Source: JAAELZ01 sp965237995 (GTDB lineage: Bacteria > Pseudomonadota > Gammaproteobacteria > Arenicellales > Poriferihabitantaceae). Taken from it: a DNA stretch of 64,000 nucleotides. The stretch lies in assembly GCA_965237995.1 (NCBI GenBank), contig CBDEGO010000003.1, forward strand, positions 124,001 through 188,000. The letters run 5' to 3'. Numbering within the stretch: position 1 is the first letter of the stretch; the number at the start of each line of letters is the position of its first letter. The notes below the pieces were generated by a model that was not told where the DNA came from, made no database searches, and was given only the letters and a program-made list of their open reading frames with translations. The position numbers were made by a program, and so were the translations under genes. This document shows positions 45,644 to 55,000 of this stretch, piece after piece.

Positions 45644-46216
45644 CTAATCTGAGTTATTTTTCCAACTGAACGCTGGCTTTTCAGCACCTGCTTGTTTTTT
45701 ATCAATGCGCAAGGTTTTGGATGGTGCTTTAGGCTTTAATTTCTGTTCCGGTTTTGTTTGGCCCTTTTGCTTCATCTGCAAGCCGTTGAGAAAATTACGC
45801 AACACTTGGTCGTGACATAAACGAAAATGCTTGTGGTCTGGACGCCTAAAGAAAGCACTGAGTTCGTGCTTACTAATGGGTAAGCCTGCCAAAGTCATTA
45901 TCTCTATAATTTGCTCCGCTTGAAGATCTAGGGCGATTTTCAATTTACGAAAAATGATGTTATTGGATAGACGCGTTTCTGGAGCCGCTTGCTCACCCTC
46001 TTTCTTGCCGCGCTTTTCATTAATTAAGCCGTTCAAGAAAATGGCCATCTCTTTATCGCGACACGCTTGATAACCGCGCTCATCGTCTTTTTTCATCCAG
46101 TTTGCTAGTTGCCTAGGGGGGACTTCAACTTCAGCTGCGGCAAAGATCGACAGCATCTTTTCATCGCTATAGTTATATAGATAGCGAATACGTCGCAAGA
46201 TATCGTTATTTGTCAT
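45644..46216 (-). CDS. DUF1456 (YehS-like) protein
   Basis: 190 residues from the ATG at 46216 (MTNNDILRRIRYLYNYSDEK); the open frame extends to 46330 but those residues are not family-like. Two repeats of the DUF1456 module: IRYLYNYSDEKMLSIFAAAE...CRDKEMAIFLNGLI and RKLKIALDLQAEQIIEIMTL...CHDQVLRNFLNGLQ, followed by a lysine-rich tail. Cytosolic, function unknown. Confidence 0.85.
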   Translation of the reverse strand: MTNNDILRRIRYLYNYSDEKMLSIFAAAEVEVPPRQLANWMKKDDERGYQACRDKEMAIFLNGLINEKRGKKEGEQAAPETRLSNNIIFRKLKIALDLQAEQIIEIMTLAGLPISKHELSAFFRRPDHKHFRLCHDQVLRNFLNGLQMKQKGQTKPEQKLKPKAPSKTLRIDKKQAGAEKPAFSWKNNSD

Positions 46217-46352
46217 AGATAAACGGAGTTTTAAGCTTTTTAAGTTTATATTTTGCAGTTGAAAATAGGAGTTGAGGAAGATATTTTCTCTTCGCTTGTC
46301 GAGCGGTGAGTCTTTGCGATGCCCCCGCAAATTGATAGTAACAGGAGTAAAC

Positions 46353-46381
46353 AGGGAATTAGTAAATTATTCTACGCTAAG
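46353..46381 (+). repeat. 29-nt dispersed repeat, copy 2
   Basis: Begins AGGGAATTAGTAAATTAT and ends CTACGCTAAG; 27 of 29 match to the copy at 6109-6137. It lies in the gap before the DUF1456 gene and runs into the last codons of the isochorismatase-fold gene at 46377. Confidence 0.6.
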
Positions 46382-47024
46382 GGTCTTGGTCTATTGTAAT
46401 TTCACGTAGCAGCTGATCTGTTGTGAGTTGCCGACAGTAACCACTGATTGTCTTTAATGAATTGTCATGCCTCTCTTGGGTATAAGTAGTGCAGGCATCA
46501 GGCACTAGGGTGACAAGATACCCTAAGTCACAAGCATCGCGCACAGCCGACTCAACGCATTGGTCCGTAAGTAATCCACAAATGACCAATTGGCGAACGC
46601 CCAGATTTCTGAGGAGGTAATCAATATGAGTAGAAATAAACACACTTGAAGAGCTTTTGGGCAACACAATTTCATCGTCACCCGCGGCTAACTCATCAAT
46701 CACTTTTCCATCATTTGAGCCTTTCGGTACGTTAAAACCGGTTATTTTATAATCAAGACTACGGTCGCGGCCGTCAGCGGTTAAACTTTCTATGGTGGTA
46801 TACATTACTTCAATCCCTGCATTTCGAAACCCCGTTTGCAGTTTTTGCATATTTGGGATGGCACTATGAGTCAATTGATCGAAGTAATAGCCATATTTAC
46901 CTGCGATATCATCATCACTAACTTCACCAAATTCTCCGCCATCACGGCGTACAGCGAAGTTTTGCACATCGATAAATAATAACGCTGATTGATCAGCTAT
47001 TAGTGAAACTTCTCGCGTTTTCAT
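46377..47024 (-). CDS. Isochorismatase-fold cysteine hydrolase (amidase)
   Basis: 215 residues from the ATG at 47024, which overlaps the upstream stop by ATGA; the alternative TTG at 47039 is less likely. Catalytic triad residues visible: Asp19 in LLFIDVQN, a Lys in VLPKSSSSVF (about 122), and Cys in CGLLTDQCVESAVRDA (about 159). Family members hydrolyse amides such as nicotinamide, biuret, ureidoacrylate or N-carbamoylsarcosine. Here it is coupled to an N-formylglutamate amidohydrolase-like gene and a branched-chain-type ABC transporter, so it probably releases ammonia from an imported amino-acid derivative. Confidence 0.85.
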   Translation of the reverse strand: MKTREVSLIADQSALLFIDVQNFAVRRDGGEFGEVSDDDIAGKYGYYFDQLTHSAIPNMQKLQTGFRNAGIEVMYTTIESLTADGRDRSLDYKITGFNVPKGSNDGKVIDELAAGDDEIVLPKSSSSVFISTHIDYLLRNLGVRQLVICGLLTDQCVESAVRDACDLGYLVTLVPDACTTYTQERHDNSLKTISGYCRQLTTDQLLREITIDQDP

Positions 47025-47815
47025 ATTATTTTTGTCCAATCGTTAATGCACTTACTCAGTACAGCAGCCCACTGGTTTTGGCCATCGAGACTGCCTATTG
47101 TATTGTTATTAATCTCTAACATAACGTGCGGTATATTGCGCTGTTCACCATGCACCGGAATAGTATAGTCATCCTGGTCACTGATTTCATAAGGCTCGTT
47201 TAATGCAACCTTATATTGAGGGTATCGGTTACCAAGTATTTGCTGTAGGCCTTTCGCTACACTGTCATCACGGTTGTACAATAGCCCTAAATCCCACGGA
47301 CGCGGCTGACCATCTACCATCAGTTGTGTGGTGAAACTATGCATAGAGATAAGCGTGGGTGTTTGCCCTGATTCCAGCTTTGCATCTATTTGGTTTTTAA
47401 TGATTTCATGAAATGGCTGAGAAATTTCATCATACCTCTGCTTTTTACAGTCCTCACTCAGAGATAAATTACCTGTAATTTCTATGCCGTCACTGTAATC
47501 AGGAATACAGTCTGCTGCGCTAAAGGGTCTGTTACAGTCAACCACTAAGCGGCTATAAGGTTGCAGTATCAACACCGCATCAAGTAACTCACTTAACTGG
47601 CAAGCGACATTTTTTATGCCAACATCATAAGCAATATGATATTGCAACACCTGTTCACTAAGGCCCAAATTGTTCAGGGCTGTCGGGATAATATTACCCG
47701 CATGTTCACAGGTTAATATTACATTCGATTTCCCCTCTGGATTAATCAGCTTGAACGGTTTTTCGTCGTTGGTTTTCAGCACACGGCTGCAAATATTACC
47801 TGACGCCTGATTCAT
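47021..47815 (-). CDS. N-formylglutamate amidohydrolase family protein
   Basis: 264-residue Zn hydrolase of the HutG2/FGase family: ILTCEHAGNIIP (about 33-44), AYDVGIKNVACQLSELLDA, RLVVDCNRPF, LISMHSFTTQL and HVMLEINNN. Family members hydrolyse N-formyl-L-glutamate or related N-acyl amino acids. Placed between livH and the amidase in the same operon; no other histidine-utilisation genes are present, so the true substrate is likely different from that of classic histidine degradation. Confidence 0.88.
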   Translation of the reverse strand: MNQASGNICSRVLKTNDEKPFKLINPEGKSNVILTCEHAGNIIPTALNNLGLSEQVLQYHIAYDVGIKNVACQLSELLDAVLILQPYSRLVVDCNRPFSAADCIPDYSDGIEITGNLSLSEDCKKQRYDEISQPFHEIIKNQIDAKLESGQTPTLISMHSFTTQLMVDGQPRPWDLGLLYNRDDSVAKGLQQILGNRYPQYKVALNEPYEISDQDDYTIPVHGEQRNIPHVMLEINNNTIGSLDGQNQWAAVLSKCINDWTKII

Positions 47816-47834
47816 TGGTCTATCTATTCAGACT

Positions 47835-48728
47835 CTATACTTTTGTGCTGTTTATGCCCGCGGCGGGTATCAGGCCATTAGGTCGCCATAGCAGTACTAG
47901 TACGACGATACCAAGCCCTATTGGCTCTTTGAAACCGAGAAAGTCTTCCGGTAGAAAAGCCGTTAAATAAATTTCGATGAATCCCAATAAAAAACCCCCA
48001 GCTACCGCACCAGACAGCGAACCAAGTCCTCCCAATATAGCGGCGATAAAGGCCTTTAAAACGGGCACAAAACCCATTAGAGGGTCTACAGAGGCTCTTT
48101 GTGCAACCCATAACACCGCAGCAACACCTGCCAACATGCCAGATAAGGCAAAAGCACCCGCGATAACGGCGTTTGCTCTAACACCCATTAACCGTGCTAC
48201 GGGAAAGTCTTCTGCCGAAGCGCGCATGGCTATGCCCACTTTGGTGTGTTTAAAAAACCAATTGAGAAAAAGCAACATGCTGATGGTTGTGCCAATAGCC
48301 AGAAGCTTGTTGACGCCAATATTAAAATCACCAAAGGCAATGTTTTGTGAAAATAGTTCGGGCAAAGCCACCGCTTTTGGCCGCTTTGAAATCAGATTTT
48401 GAAATAAAGTCTGTAAAATGGTGGCCACCGCAAAACTGGTTACCAACATGGTTGCTGCGGAGGCGTTGCGTACCAATCTAAACGCAACCCGTTCCATCAA
48501 TACAGCCGCCGCTGTTGCGGCAAGAATAGCCAGCGGAACAGATATGATAAAAGGCACGCCAGACAAGCCACAGTACAACAGCGTATAACCCGTAATGGTC
48601 ATCAATTCACCATGTGCAAAATTTATCATGCCCATGATGGAAAATACGATAGCAAGACCTAAAGCGAGTAACGCGTATGTGCCACCCAATGCGATGGCAT
48701 TTATTGTTTGTTGTAAAAATATATCCAT
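47835..48728 (-). CDS. livH: Branched-chain-type ABC transporter permease LivH
   Basis: 297 residues from the ATG at 48728 (the longer frame to 48761 overlaps livF). LivH family: NAIALGGTYALLALGLAIVF at the N-terminus, about eight membrane helices, and the EAA-like cytoplasmic loop region. One half of the membrane pore together with LivM fused to LivG further upstream. Separated from livF by 7 bp. Confidence 0.9.
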   Translation of the reverse strand: MDIFLQQTINAIALGGTYALLALGLAIVFSIMGMINFAHGELMTITGYTLLYCGLSGVPFIISVPLAILAATAAAVLMERVAFRLVRNASAATMLVTSFAVATILQTLFQNLISKRPKAVALPELFSQNIAFGDFNIGVNKLLAIGTTISMLLFLNWFFKHTKVGIAMRASAEDFPVARLMGVRANAVIAGAFALSGMLAGVAAVLWVAQRASVDPLMGFVPVLKAFIAAILGGLGSLSGAVAGGFLLGFIEIYLTAFLPEDFLGFKEPIGLGIVVLVLLWRPNGLIPAAGINSTKV

Positions 48729-48735
48729 TGTTACT

Positions 48736-49446
48736 TTAAGCCCCCAGATAAGCTTGTTCAATAATATTTGACGCTTTCAATTCACTGGCAGTTCCCGCCG
48801 CCACTATCGTCCCGCTGGACATGACATAGCCGCGGTCAATAATATCCAACGACATTGATACATTTTGCTCAACCAATAAAATGGTAATCCCTTGGCCTCG
48901 CAAGGTAACAATGAGATCGAAAATCGTTTCAACAATTTGCGGTGCAAGGCCCAATGAGGGCTCATCAAGCAGCAACATCTTAGGGTCGATCATTAACGCA
49001 CGGCCAATGGCCAGCATTTGCTGCTGTCCCCCCGACAAGGTGCCCGCCAACTGTGTTGCCCGCTCTTTAAGAATGGGAAACAGTGATAGCACTCTTTCAT
49101 AACTATCGAGCACCTTGCTAGCACCCGTGCGACTATAAGCACCCAGTTGTAAATTTTCCGCTACGGTGAGCGTAGCAAAAATACGACGCCCTTCGGGCGA
49201 AAGCGTAATGCCTTTCTTGACCAAGGCTTCAGTGGCTAAATGACTAATAGTGTGGGAATCGAACGTAACCGTTCCTCCTGCAATAGGTACAAGCCCTACT
49301 ATCGAATTGAGCACAGAAGACTTGCCCGCGCCATTTGCGCCAAGCAAGGCCACTAATTCACCTTGTTCCACAACCATATTGACATCCGTTACGGCCTCTA
49401 CAGCACCGTAACAAACGTTTAGGTTGTTAACCGATAATAGGGACAT
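48736..49446 (-). CDS. livF: Branched-chain-type ABC transporter ATPase LivF
   Basis: 236 residues. Walker A GANGAGKSS (about 35-43), Q-loop, signature LSGGQQQM (about 139-146) and Walker B MLLLDEPSLGLAP (about 157-169). Second ATPase of the transporter, paired with the LivG domain encoded by the fusion gene. Lies 15 bp downstream of the binding-protein gene. Confidence 0.92.
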   Translation of the reverse strand: MSLLSVNNLNVCYGAVEAVTDVNMVVEQGELVALLGANGAGKSSVLNSIVGLVPIAGGTVTFDSHTISHLATEALVKKGITLSPEGRRIFATLTVAENLQLGAYSRTGASKVLDSYERVLSLFPILKERATQLAGTLSGGQQQMLAIGRALMIDPKMLLLDEPSLGLAPQIVETIFDLIVTLRGQGITILLVEQNVSMSLDIIDRGYVMSSGTIVAAGTASELKASNIIEQAYLGA

Positions 49447-49461
49447 ATGTACGAGTCGAAA

Positions 49462-50628
49462 CTATTGCATACGAGGCGCAGGCACTAAACTGGCATCGGG
49501 TGATGGTTGACCAACCAATGCACGCTCTCCGCCTTTTACCTGAACCAAAGAAACTTCTCGGATAGGCATGCCTGACGTCCCTTTGTAGGTAATTAGACTG
49601 GTTGCTCCACGTACATTTTCAAGCTCAGCAATGGCATCACGTAGCTTCTCTGAATCAGTACTATCTGCAGCAAGAACCGCTGCTTCAATAACCTTGATAA
49701 GGTCGTAGCCAATAGCATTGAATACTGTTTCAGAATCATTGCCCGTTGTTGTCTTATAAAGCGCATTAAACTTTTCCAATTCACTGCCTGGCGTTGCATG
49801 GCCCGCCGTCGTAAACACAACACCTTCGGTTGCTTCACCTAGAGAAAAAGTGGTTGGAGAATCAATGCCATCTGAACCGATCACCTGTGATGTTACTCCA
49901 GCAGAGCGCAGCTGCTTGATAAAGGCAGGGAAATTCGGCTCATAAGCAGAGGTCATGATGACATCAGGCTGTGGCGATAGTGCTTTTATTTTGGTTACTT
50001 CGGCAGAAAAATCTTGCTGGTCAAGTTTGTACGTGGCCTTGCCAACAACTTCACCACCCAGCTGTTCGATCACGTCACCAAAGTACAATGGCATGGTGGT
50101 GTATTGCGACTCTGGAGAGAACAACAAGTATGCTGTTCGATAACCTTGGTCATAAGCCCATTTTCCAGAAACAGCCGATTGAACGTTATCTCCAGGGAAA
50201 TTTGCAAACATATAATCTCCTCCCATTAGCGGTAAAGTTGGAGACGATGCGCAGGAAGAAAAGGCTGGAATTTTTGCTTCGTCAACAATTGCCGCAGCTG
50301 CAAATGCTGGGTCAGCATCACAAGGCAAGATAATAATGTTCACCTTGTCATCTGCTAGCTCTTGAGCCGCAATAGAGGTTTGTGCGGCGTCTGAACGCAC
50401 GTCTTTATCAATGGTGTTAATTTTGATTTTTCCGCCAATACCGCCATTGGCGTTAATTTCATCAATTGCAATCTTTATCCCTTCTACAACTGGCCCATCA
50501 TAACCAGCAAGCCCGCCTGTTTGTGCCGTTGCTAAACCAATGGTTAGATCTTCGGCGAAGCTAACCGTCGAGACAGATGCAAAGAGCATTGCCAAGCCGC
50601 AAACCTTACTTATCGTTTTAAATCGCAT
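49462..50628 (-). CDS. Branched-chain-type ABC substrate-binding protein
   Basis: 388 residues with a Sec signal peptide (hydrophobic 10-25, cleavage after SFA). Leu/Ile/Val-binding-protein fold: LTIGLATAQTGGLAGYDGPV, IKIAIDEINANGGIGGKIK, NIIILPCDADPAFAAAAIVD, and PDVIMTSAYEPNFPAFIKQL. Ligand not predictable; likely an amino acid or amide processed by the associated hydrolases. Confidence 0.9.
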   Translation of the reverse strand: MRFKTISKVCGLAMLFASVSTVSFAEDLTIGLATAQTGGLAGYDGPVVEGIKIAIDEINANGGIGGKIKINTIDKDVRSDAAQTSIAAQELADDKVNIIILPCDADPAFAAAAIVDEAKIPAFSSCASSPTLPLMGGDYMFANFPGDNVQSAVSGKWAYDQGYRTAYLLFSPESQYTTMPLYFGDVIEQLGGEVVGKATYKLDQQDFSAEVTKIKALSPQPDVIMTSAYEPNFPAFIKQLRSAGVTSQVIGSDGIDSPTTFSLGEATEGVVFTTAGHATPGSELEKFNALYKTTTGNDSETVFNAIGYDLIKVIEAAVLAADSTDSEKLRDAIAELENVRGATSLITYKGTSGMPIREVSLVQVKGGERALVGQPSPDASLVPAPRMQ

Positions 50629-50658
50629 TTCAAATTCCTCATGTAGTTAAAGATAAAT

Positions 50659-52479
50659 TTATTTTTCTGAATCAACCGTTTGATGCTTTCTACCTAGATA
50701 GGCTTCGGCAACAACCGAGTCTTTTTGGATAGCCTCAGGTTTACCCTGAGCTATACAATGGCCTTCGTTCAATACCACCACTTGATCACATAAGCGCATA
50801 ATCAGTGGCAAGTCATGGTCAACAATCAAAAGACCGATGTTTAATTGGTTTCGTAACTCATTCAGGGCATCCATTAGAGAGTCGGTTTCTTCTCTATTCA
50901 TGCCGGCTGCAGGCTCGTCAAGAAACAGGTAATTAGGTTCAAGTGCCAAGGCTCTAGCAATCTCGACACGACGTTGGTCGCCGTAGGATAAATTACCTGC
51001 TATGAGTTTCGATTTTTCAGCAATACCCATACGTGTCAGCGCAGCAGTGCTACGCGTCATCGCTTGATGAATGCCAGTGCGTGGCCACTTTCGCAGTGCT
51101 GCCACCAATACGTTCTGCTTCACAGTTAAAGTGCTAAACAACCGAATATTTTGGAAAGTTCTTGCGATACCTAGGTTGGCAACCCGATTAGAGGTTAAGT
51201 TGTTGATCGTATTTGGTCCCAATTTTATCGACCCCGACGTAACGGGCGTCACCGCCGACAGCAGATTGAGCAAGGTAGTTTTACCTGAGCCATTGGGCCC
51301 GATTAAACCAACAATCTCCCCAGGGTTAATCTCAATTGATACCTCATTAACTGCCGTAACACCAACAAATTTCTTAGTCACCGAATCTGCAACAAGGGGA
51401 GCTTCATTGATGACCACCGGTAACTGCTGTAACCCATCATGTGACGGAGAGTGCCTTTTCAATAACCTAGTGGGTAGTTTTTCGTCCAGTTCTGCTAGCC
51501 CTGCAAGGCCATCTGGCCGTTTGTACATTACCAACAAAATAACCAAGCCGATTCCAATTTGAGTCATGCCAAAAAGCTCAGGAAACTGCATGCCGAGAAA
51601 TTCAATACCCCCTTCGAGACGTCTGAGCACTTCAGTAACTAAAGTGATGACGACAGCCCCCACAATGGCGCCGGTCATTGTGCTCATCCCACCCACAATA
51701 AGCATGGCCAGCAATGCAAAAGTATCAACAAAGTAAAATTTCTTCGGGGAAAACGCACCCAAAAAATGACCTAATACAATACCTGCTAATGCAACCAAAC
51801 CAGCACTGATCACCCAAGCTAATAATCGCTCATTACGAATGCCAACGCCATTTGAACGAGCGGCAATGGCATCTTCACGTGAAGCGCGTAACTTTAAACC
51901 GGGAACCGAATCTCTAAACACCCTGGCCACAATCAGCGCAAAAGCGCACACTGCTGCAGCGATCCAAATATCAGTTTCCCGCGGGACACCAAAAAATGAT
52001 TGGCTACCTCTAGTGTAATCACGTGCGCCAATAATTATGCCATGAATAATAATCAACAGCGCTAAAGTGGCAATGGTTGCAGCTGAGCCTTCTAAGCGTG
52101 ATATCAACAAACCCACTAACAAGGCAACCAGCATAACAAACAAGGTGGCCACTATCATCGCCATAAAAAAACTCAGATGAGCTGAAGCAAGAAAGTCAGG
52201 TAGATTGGGCAAAGTTAGTATTTTCATTTGCACCGGCATAGTTAAAATTGCCGAGGCGTAAGCGCCTAAACCCATGAAAGAAAGATGGCCAAAACTAAGA
52301 ATTCCTGAGTTCCCGCTATACACGCCCATGCCAACCACGGCAGTCAGACTGATAAAAAAAACAATAAATGAACGCTCAAGACCACCTCCGAGTATGCTTG
52401 CTACCACTGCAATGCTAAGTGCAAGCAATGCAGGCATTGCAATGCTAATTAAAAAATGTCGCCACGGAAGTACGGTCAT
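50659..52479 (-). CDS. LivM-LivG fusion: ABC permease plus ATPase
   Basis: 606 residues joining two normally separate subunits. Residues about 1-325 are the LivM permease (GNSGILSFGHLSFMGLGAYA near 52-71; LRASREDAIAARSNGVGIRN; multiple helices). Residues about 355-600 are the LivG ATPase: Walker A GPNGSGKTT (near 393), LSYGDQRRVEIARAL signature and Walker B YLFLDEPAAGM. First gene of the operon, divergent from the RpiR regulator. Such fusions occur in other liv-type systems. Enforced one-to-one stoichiometry is likely. Confidence 0.9.
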   Translation of the reverse strand: MTVLPWRHFLISIAMPALLALSIAVVASILGGGLERSFIVFFISLTAVVGMGVYSGNSGILSFGHLSFMGLGAYASAILTMPVQMKILTLPNLPDFLASAHLSFFMAMIVATLFVMLVALLVGLLISRLEGSAATIATLALLIIIHGIIIGARDYTRGSQSFFGVPRETDIWIAAAVCAFALIVARVFRDSVPGLKLRASREDAIAARSNGVGIRNERLLAWVISAGLVALAGIVLGHFLGAFSPKKFYFVDTFALLAMLIVGGMSTMTGAIVGAVVITLVTEVLRRLEGGIEFLGMQFPELFGMTQIGIGLVILLVMYKRPDGLAGLAELDEKLPTRLLKRHSPSHDGLQQLPVVINEAPLVADSVTKKFVGVTAVNEVSIEINPGEIVGLIGPNGSGKTTLLNLLSAVTPVTSGSIKLGPNTINNLTSNRVANLGIARTFQNIRLFSTLTVKQNVLVAALRKWPRTGIHQAMTRSTAALTRMGIAEKSKLIAGNLSYGDQRRVEIARALALEPNYLFLDEPAAGMNREETDSLMDALNELRNQLNIGLLIVDHDLPLIMRLCDQVVVLNEGHCIAQGKPEAIQKDSVVAEAYLGRKHQTVDSEK

Positions 52480-52542
52480 TCGTTTGTCTGAGTAAGCTCA
52501 GTTAGTTATCATTAATTTAAGGGTATCAATATATTTAATTTT

Positions 52543-52578
52543 TTTGTCAAAGTCAATTATATAAATACATTTGACAAA
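52543..52578. promoter_or_regulatory. Inverted repeat with outward -35 boxes between liv operon and rpiR-type gene
   Basis: Perfect 9-bp arms TTTGTCAAA (52543-52551) and TTTGACAAA (52570-52578) separated by 18 nt. Each arm contains TTGACA facing outward. On the plus strand TTGACA (52571-52576) is followed 16 nt later by CATAAT, a credible promoter for the regulator gene. The arrangement suggests a RpiR operator that overlaps both promoters. Confidence 0.5.
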
Positions 52579-52632
52579 TTAATTTCATAGTTCATAATTG
52601 CCAAATAATTACTTTTAAACAGGTTTGCAGAT

Positions 52633-53505
52633 TTGTCTAATATAAAAGCGCTGATTGAACCACTCATTTCTTCTTTCACTGCCAGTGAAAGGAAAGTAGC
52701 CAATGTTATTCTTAGCGACTACCCTTTTGCTGGTCTGAAGACCATTCATGAACTCGCTGACGTCACTGGGGTGAGTTCTCCGTCAATTACTCGGTTCATT
52801 AACAAACTGGGCTGTAATGGATATCAGGCTTTCCAACAGGCATTGATCGCCGAGTTAAAAGAAAGTCATCGTTCTCCTGTAGAGCTAAAACTAACTGAAA
52901 CACCCACGTCTTCAAAAAATTTCTTGCATGACTATTCCCTGCGCGTAGCTCGGCAAGTGGAATCCATTTCAGCCACCGTGACACAAAAGCAGTTTGATAA
53001 TGTATGTACTTTGATAGAAGACCCTTCACGCCATATTTTTCTGTTAGGTGGAAGAGTAACCGATAGCATCGCCAGCCTGTTTTCTATTCACTTAAAACAA
53101 ATACGTGACCGTACGCACCATCTTTCAAGTAATCCAGAGATTTGGCCAGACGATACATTGCGCATGCGTAAGCGTGATCTCGTTATCTTATTTGACTTCC
53201 GACGCTACCAAGACAATCTAACCGATCTGGCGCGAGTTATTTCAACTCAGCGCAAGTCCACTATTGTAGCGATTACCGACAGGTGGATGTCCCCACTGTC
53301 TCGCTATGCCGACCATGTTATCTCTATCCCTACGGAAATTGGCACCGCTTGGGACAGCCAAGTTAGCGCCGTTGCGCTGGTTGAGGCAATGATCGTACAA
53401 GTTTCTGAAAACAATTGGGAAGGAACCACAAAGAGAATACAACAATGGGATGATGTACGTTTGACGCCCCCTACAGGTAGTTCAGAAAACCCAGATAACC
53501 CTTAG
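52633..53505 (+). CDS. MurR/RpiR family transcriptional regulator
   Basis: 290 residues from a TTG with an AGG upstream. N-terminal HTH_6 domain (ASERKVANVILSDYPFAGLK, SSPSITRFINKLGCNGYQAF, about 16-68) and a C-terminal SIS domain (about 125-255; LLGGRVTDSIASLFSIHLKQ). Divergent from the liv operon and 18 bp upstream of a glutamine-synthetase-like gene, so it probably regulates both in response to a small metabolite. Confidence 0.87.
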   Translation: MSNIKALIEPLISSFTASERKVANVILSDYPFAGLKTIHELADVTGVSSPSITRFINKLGCNGYQAFQQALIAELKESHRSPVELKLTETPTSSKNFLHDYSLRVARQVESISATVTQKQFDNVCTLIEDPSRHIFLLGGRVTDSIASLFSIHLKQIRDRTHHLSSNPEIWPDDTLRMRKRDLVILFDFRRYQDNLTDLARVISTQRKSTIVAITDRWMSPLSRYADHVISIPTEIGTAWDSQVSAVALVEAMIVQVSENNWEGTTKRIQQWDDVRLTPPTGSSENPDNP

Positions 53506-53523
53506 CACTATAGACCTTAAATT

Positions 53524-54840
53524 ATGAAACGCGAAGCCCTAGTATTTACTTGTTGTAACGATGTCGCTGGAAAAACCCGCGGTAAAGCATTTCCATTACT
53601 CGAAATCGATAAACGCATGAAACAAGGTGTTGGCTGGACGCCTACCAATGTTCAAATCACCTGCTTCGATTCAATTTCTGATAGCCCATATGGTTCGCTC
53701 GGAGATTTGGTTTTAGTGCCCGACCCAGCAACCGAGGTTACGCTACCTAGCGACGAAGATGGCGTGCCCGATGAACGGTTCTTTATCGGTGACATTTTGT
53801 ATACCAATGGCGCTCCATGGGAATGTTGCACTCGTTCCATTTTAAAATCGGCGTTAGAACGACTTGAGACTCTTGCTGGCATCACATTATATAGTGCATT
53901 TGAGCATGAATTTCACTTTAAGGATGACAGCTGTCCAGTGGGTAGCAGCTTCACCAGTGCGGGGTTCCGCGCCAAACGGCAGTATGCTGAAAGCGTAACA
54001 GCCATGATGCGGGAAGCGGGATTAAAGCCAGATACTTTTATGAAAGAACATGGCGTCGATCAATATGAAGCCACTAACGGCCCAGCTACTGGGGTTTCAA
54101 GTGCGGACCATGCTGTCATTTTTCGTGAAATCATTCATACGGCAAGTGAAAAACTTGGCTTACAATCCAGTTTCACTCCATTGAGGAGCCCCGATGGGGT
54201 TGGTAATGGCGTGCACATTCACATCAGCTTTCGTGACAGCGAAGGCAACCCTTGCACATATGATCCGAGTCACCAGTATGGCCTAAGTAAAGTGTCTGGT
54301 CAGTTTATTGCGGGCGTTCTCAAGTATCTAGACCGGATTGTAGCGCTAACCTCTCCTAGCGTAATTTCCTACAGCCGACTAACACCGCATAGATGGAGTG
54401 CTGCATTTAACAACCTAGGCTATCGAGACCGAGAAGCCGCTGTACGCATTTGCCCAGTATCGGACATAGTCGATAGCAGCAAAGCAGAACAGTTTAACTT
54501 CGAATTTCGGGCAGGTGATGCTGCCTCCAGCCCCTATCTAGCGCTTGCAGCAATTGTTCATGCTGGCGCCCAGGGAATTGAGGAAAACCTTAAATGCCCG
54601 GATGCCACAGAGGAAGACCTTTCTCTGTTAAGTACCAAAATGCTCGCCGAGAAAGGGTATATAAGACTCCCTCAAACACTGGCTCAAGCAATAGATAAGT
54701 TTGCAAACGATAATGTTGTCTCTAACTGGTTTCCCAAAGGTTTTAGCGATGTTTATCGAAAGCATAAACAAGGGGAAATCGATCATCTCGATGGGAAGAC
54801 TGAGATAGAAATTTGTGCCGCCTACGAAGAGGTATACTGA
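53524..54840 (+). CDS. Glutamine-synthetase-like ligase
   Basis: 438-residue GS-superfamily protein: FEHEFHF (metal Glu, about 121), NGVHIHISF (metal His, near 233), SYSRLTPHRW, REAAVRICP (Arg for substrate) and FEFRAGDAASSPYLALAAIV. The nitrogen-regulatory adenylylation Tyr loop of GlnA is not visible, and the N-terminal beta-grasp differs, so it is more likely a gamma-glutamylamide or methylamide ligase (PuuA/GMAS-type) than housekeeping GlnA. Co-directional with the RpiR gene. Confidence 0.82.
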   Translation: MKREALVFTCCNDVAGKTRGKAFPLLEIDKRMKQGVGWTPTNVQITCFDSISDSPYGSLGDLVLVPDPATEVTLPSDEDGVPDERFFIGDILYTNGAPWECCTRSILKSALERLETLAGITLYSAFEHEFHFKDDSCPVGSSFTSAGFRAKRQYAESVTAMMREAGLKPDTFMKEHGVDQYEATNGPATGVSSADHAVIFREIIHTASEKLGLQSSFTPLRSPDGVGNGVHIHISFRDSEGNPCTYDPSHQYGLSKVSGQFIAGVLKYLDRIVALTSPSVISYSRLTPHRWSAAFNNLGYRDREAAVRICPVSDIVDSSKAEQFNFEFRAGDAASSPYLALAAIVHAGAQGIEENLKCPDATEEDLSLLSTKMLAEKGYIRLPQTLAQAIDKFANDNVVSNWFPKGFSDVYRKHKQGEIDHLDGKTEIEICAAYEEVY

Positions 54841-55000
54841 GGGTCTATCTCAATGTACCAAACGCACCACAGGAATTTGAAGCTCTCACGTCCGTGATTT
54901 GAGACATGTAACTACGAACCAATAGTTATATTCGCGAGAGTGAGGCTTTAAACTACTCAATTTCGGGCAATTAGTCGCGTAACCGTTGATGGGTCAACAA

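Noticed and set aside
47977..48402. 141-codon plus-strand ORF
   Set aside because: Antisense to the membrane protein LivH, which has clear family motifs; no independent evidence.
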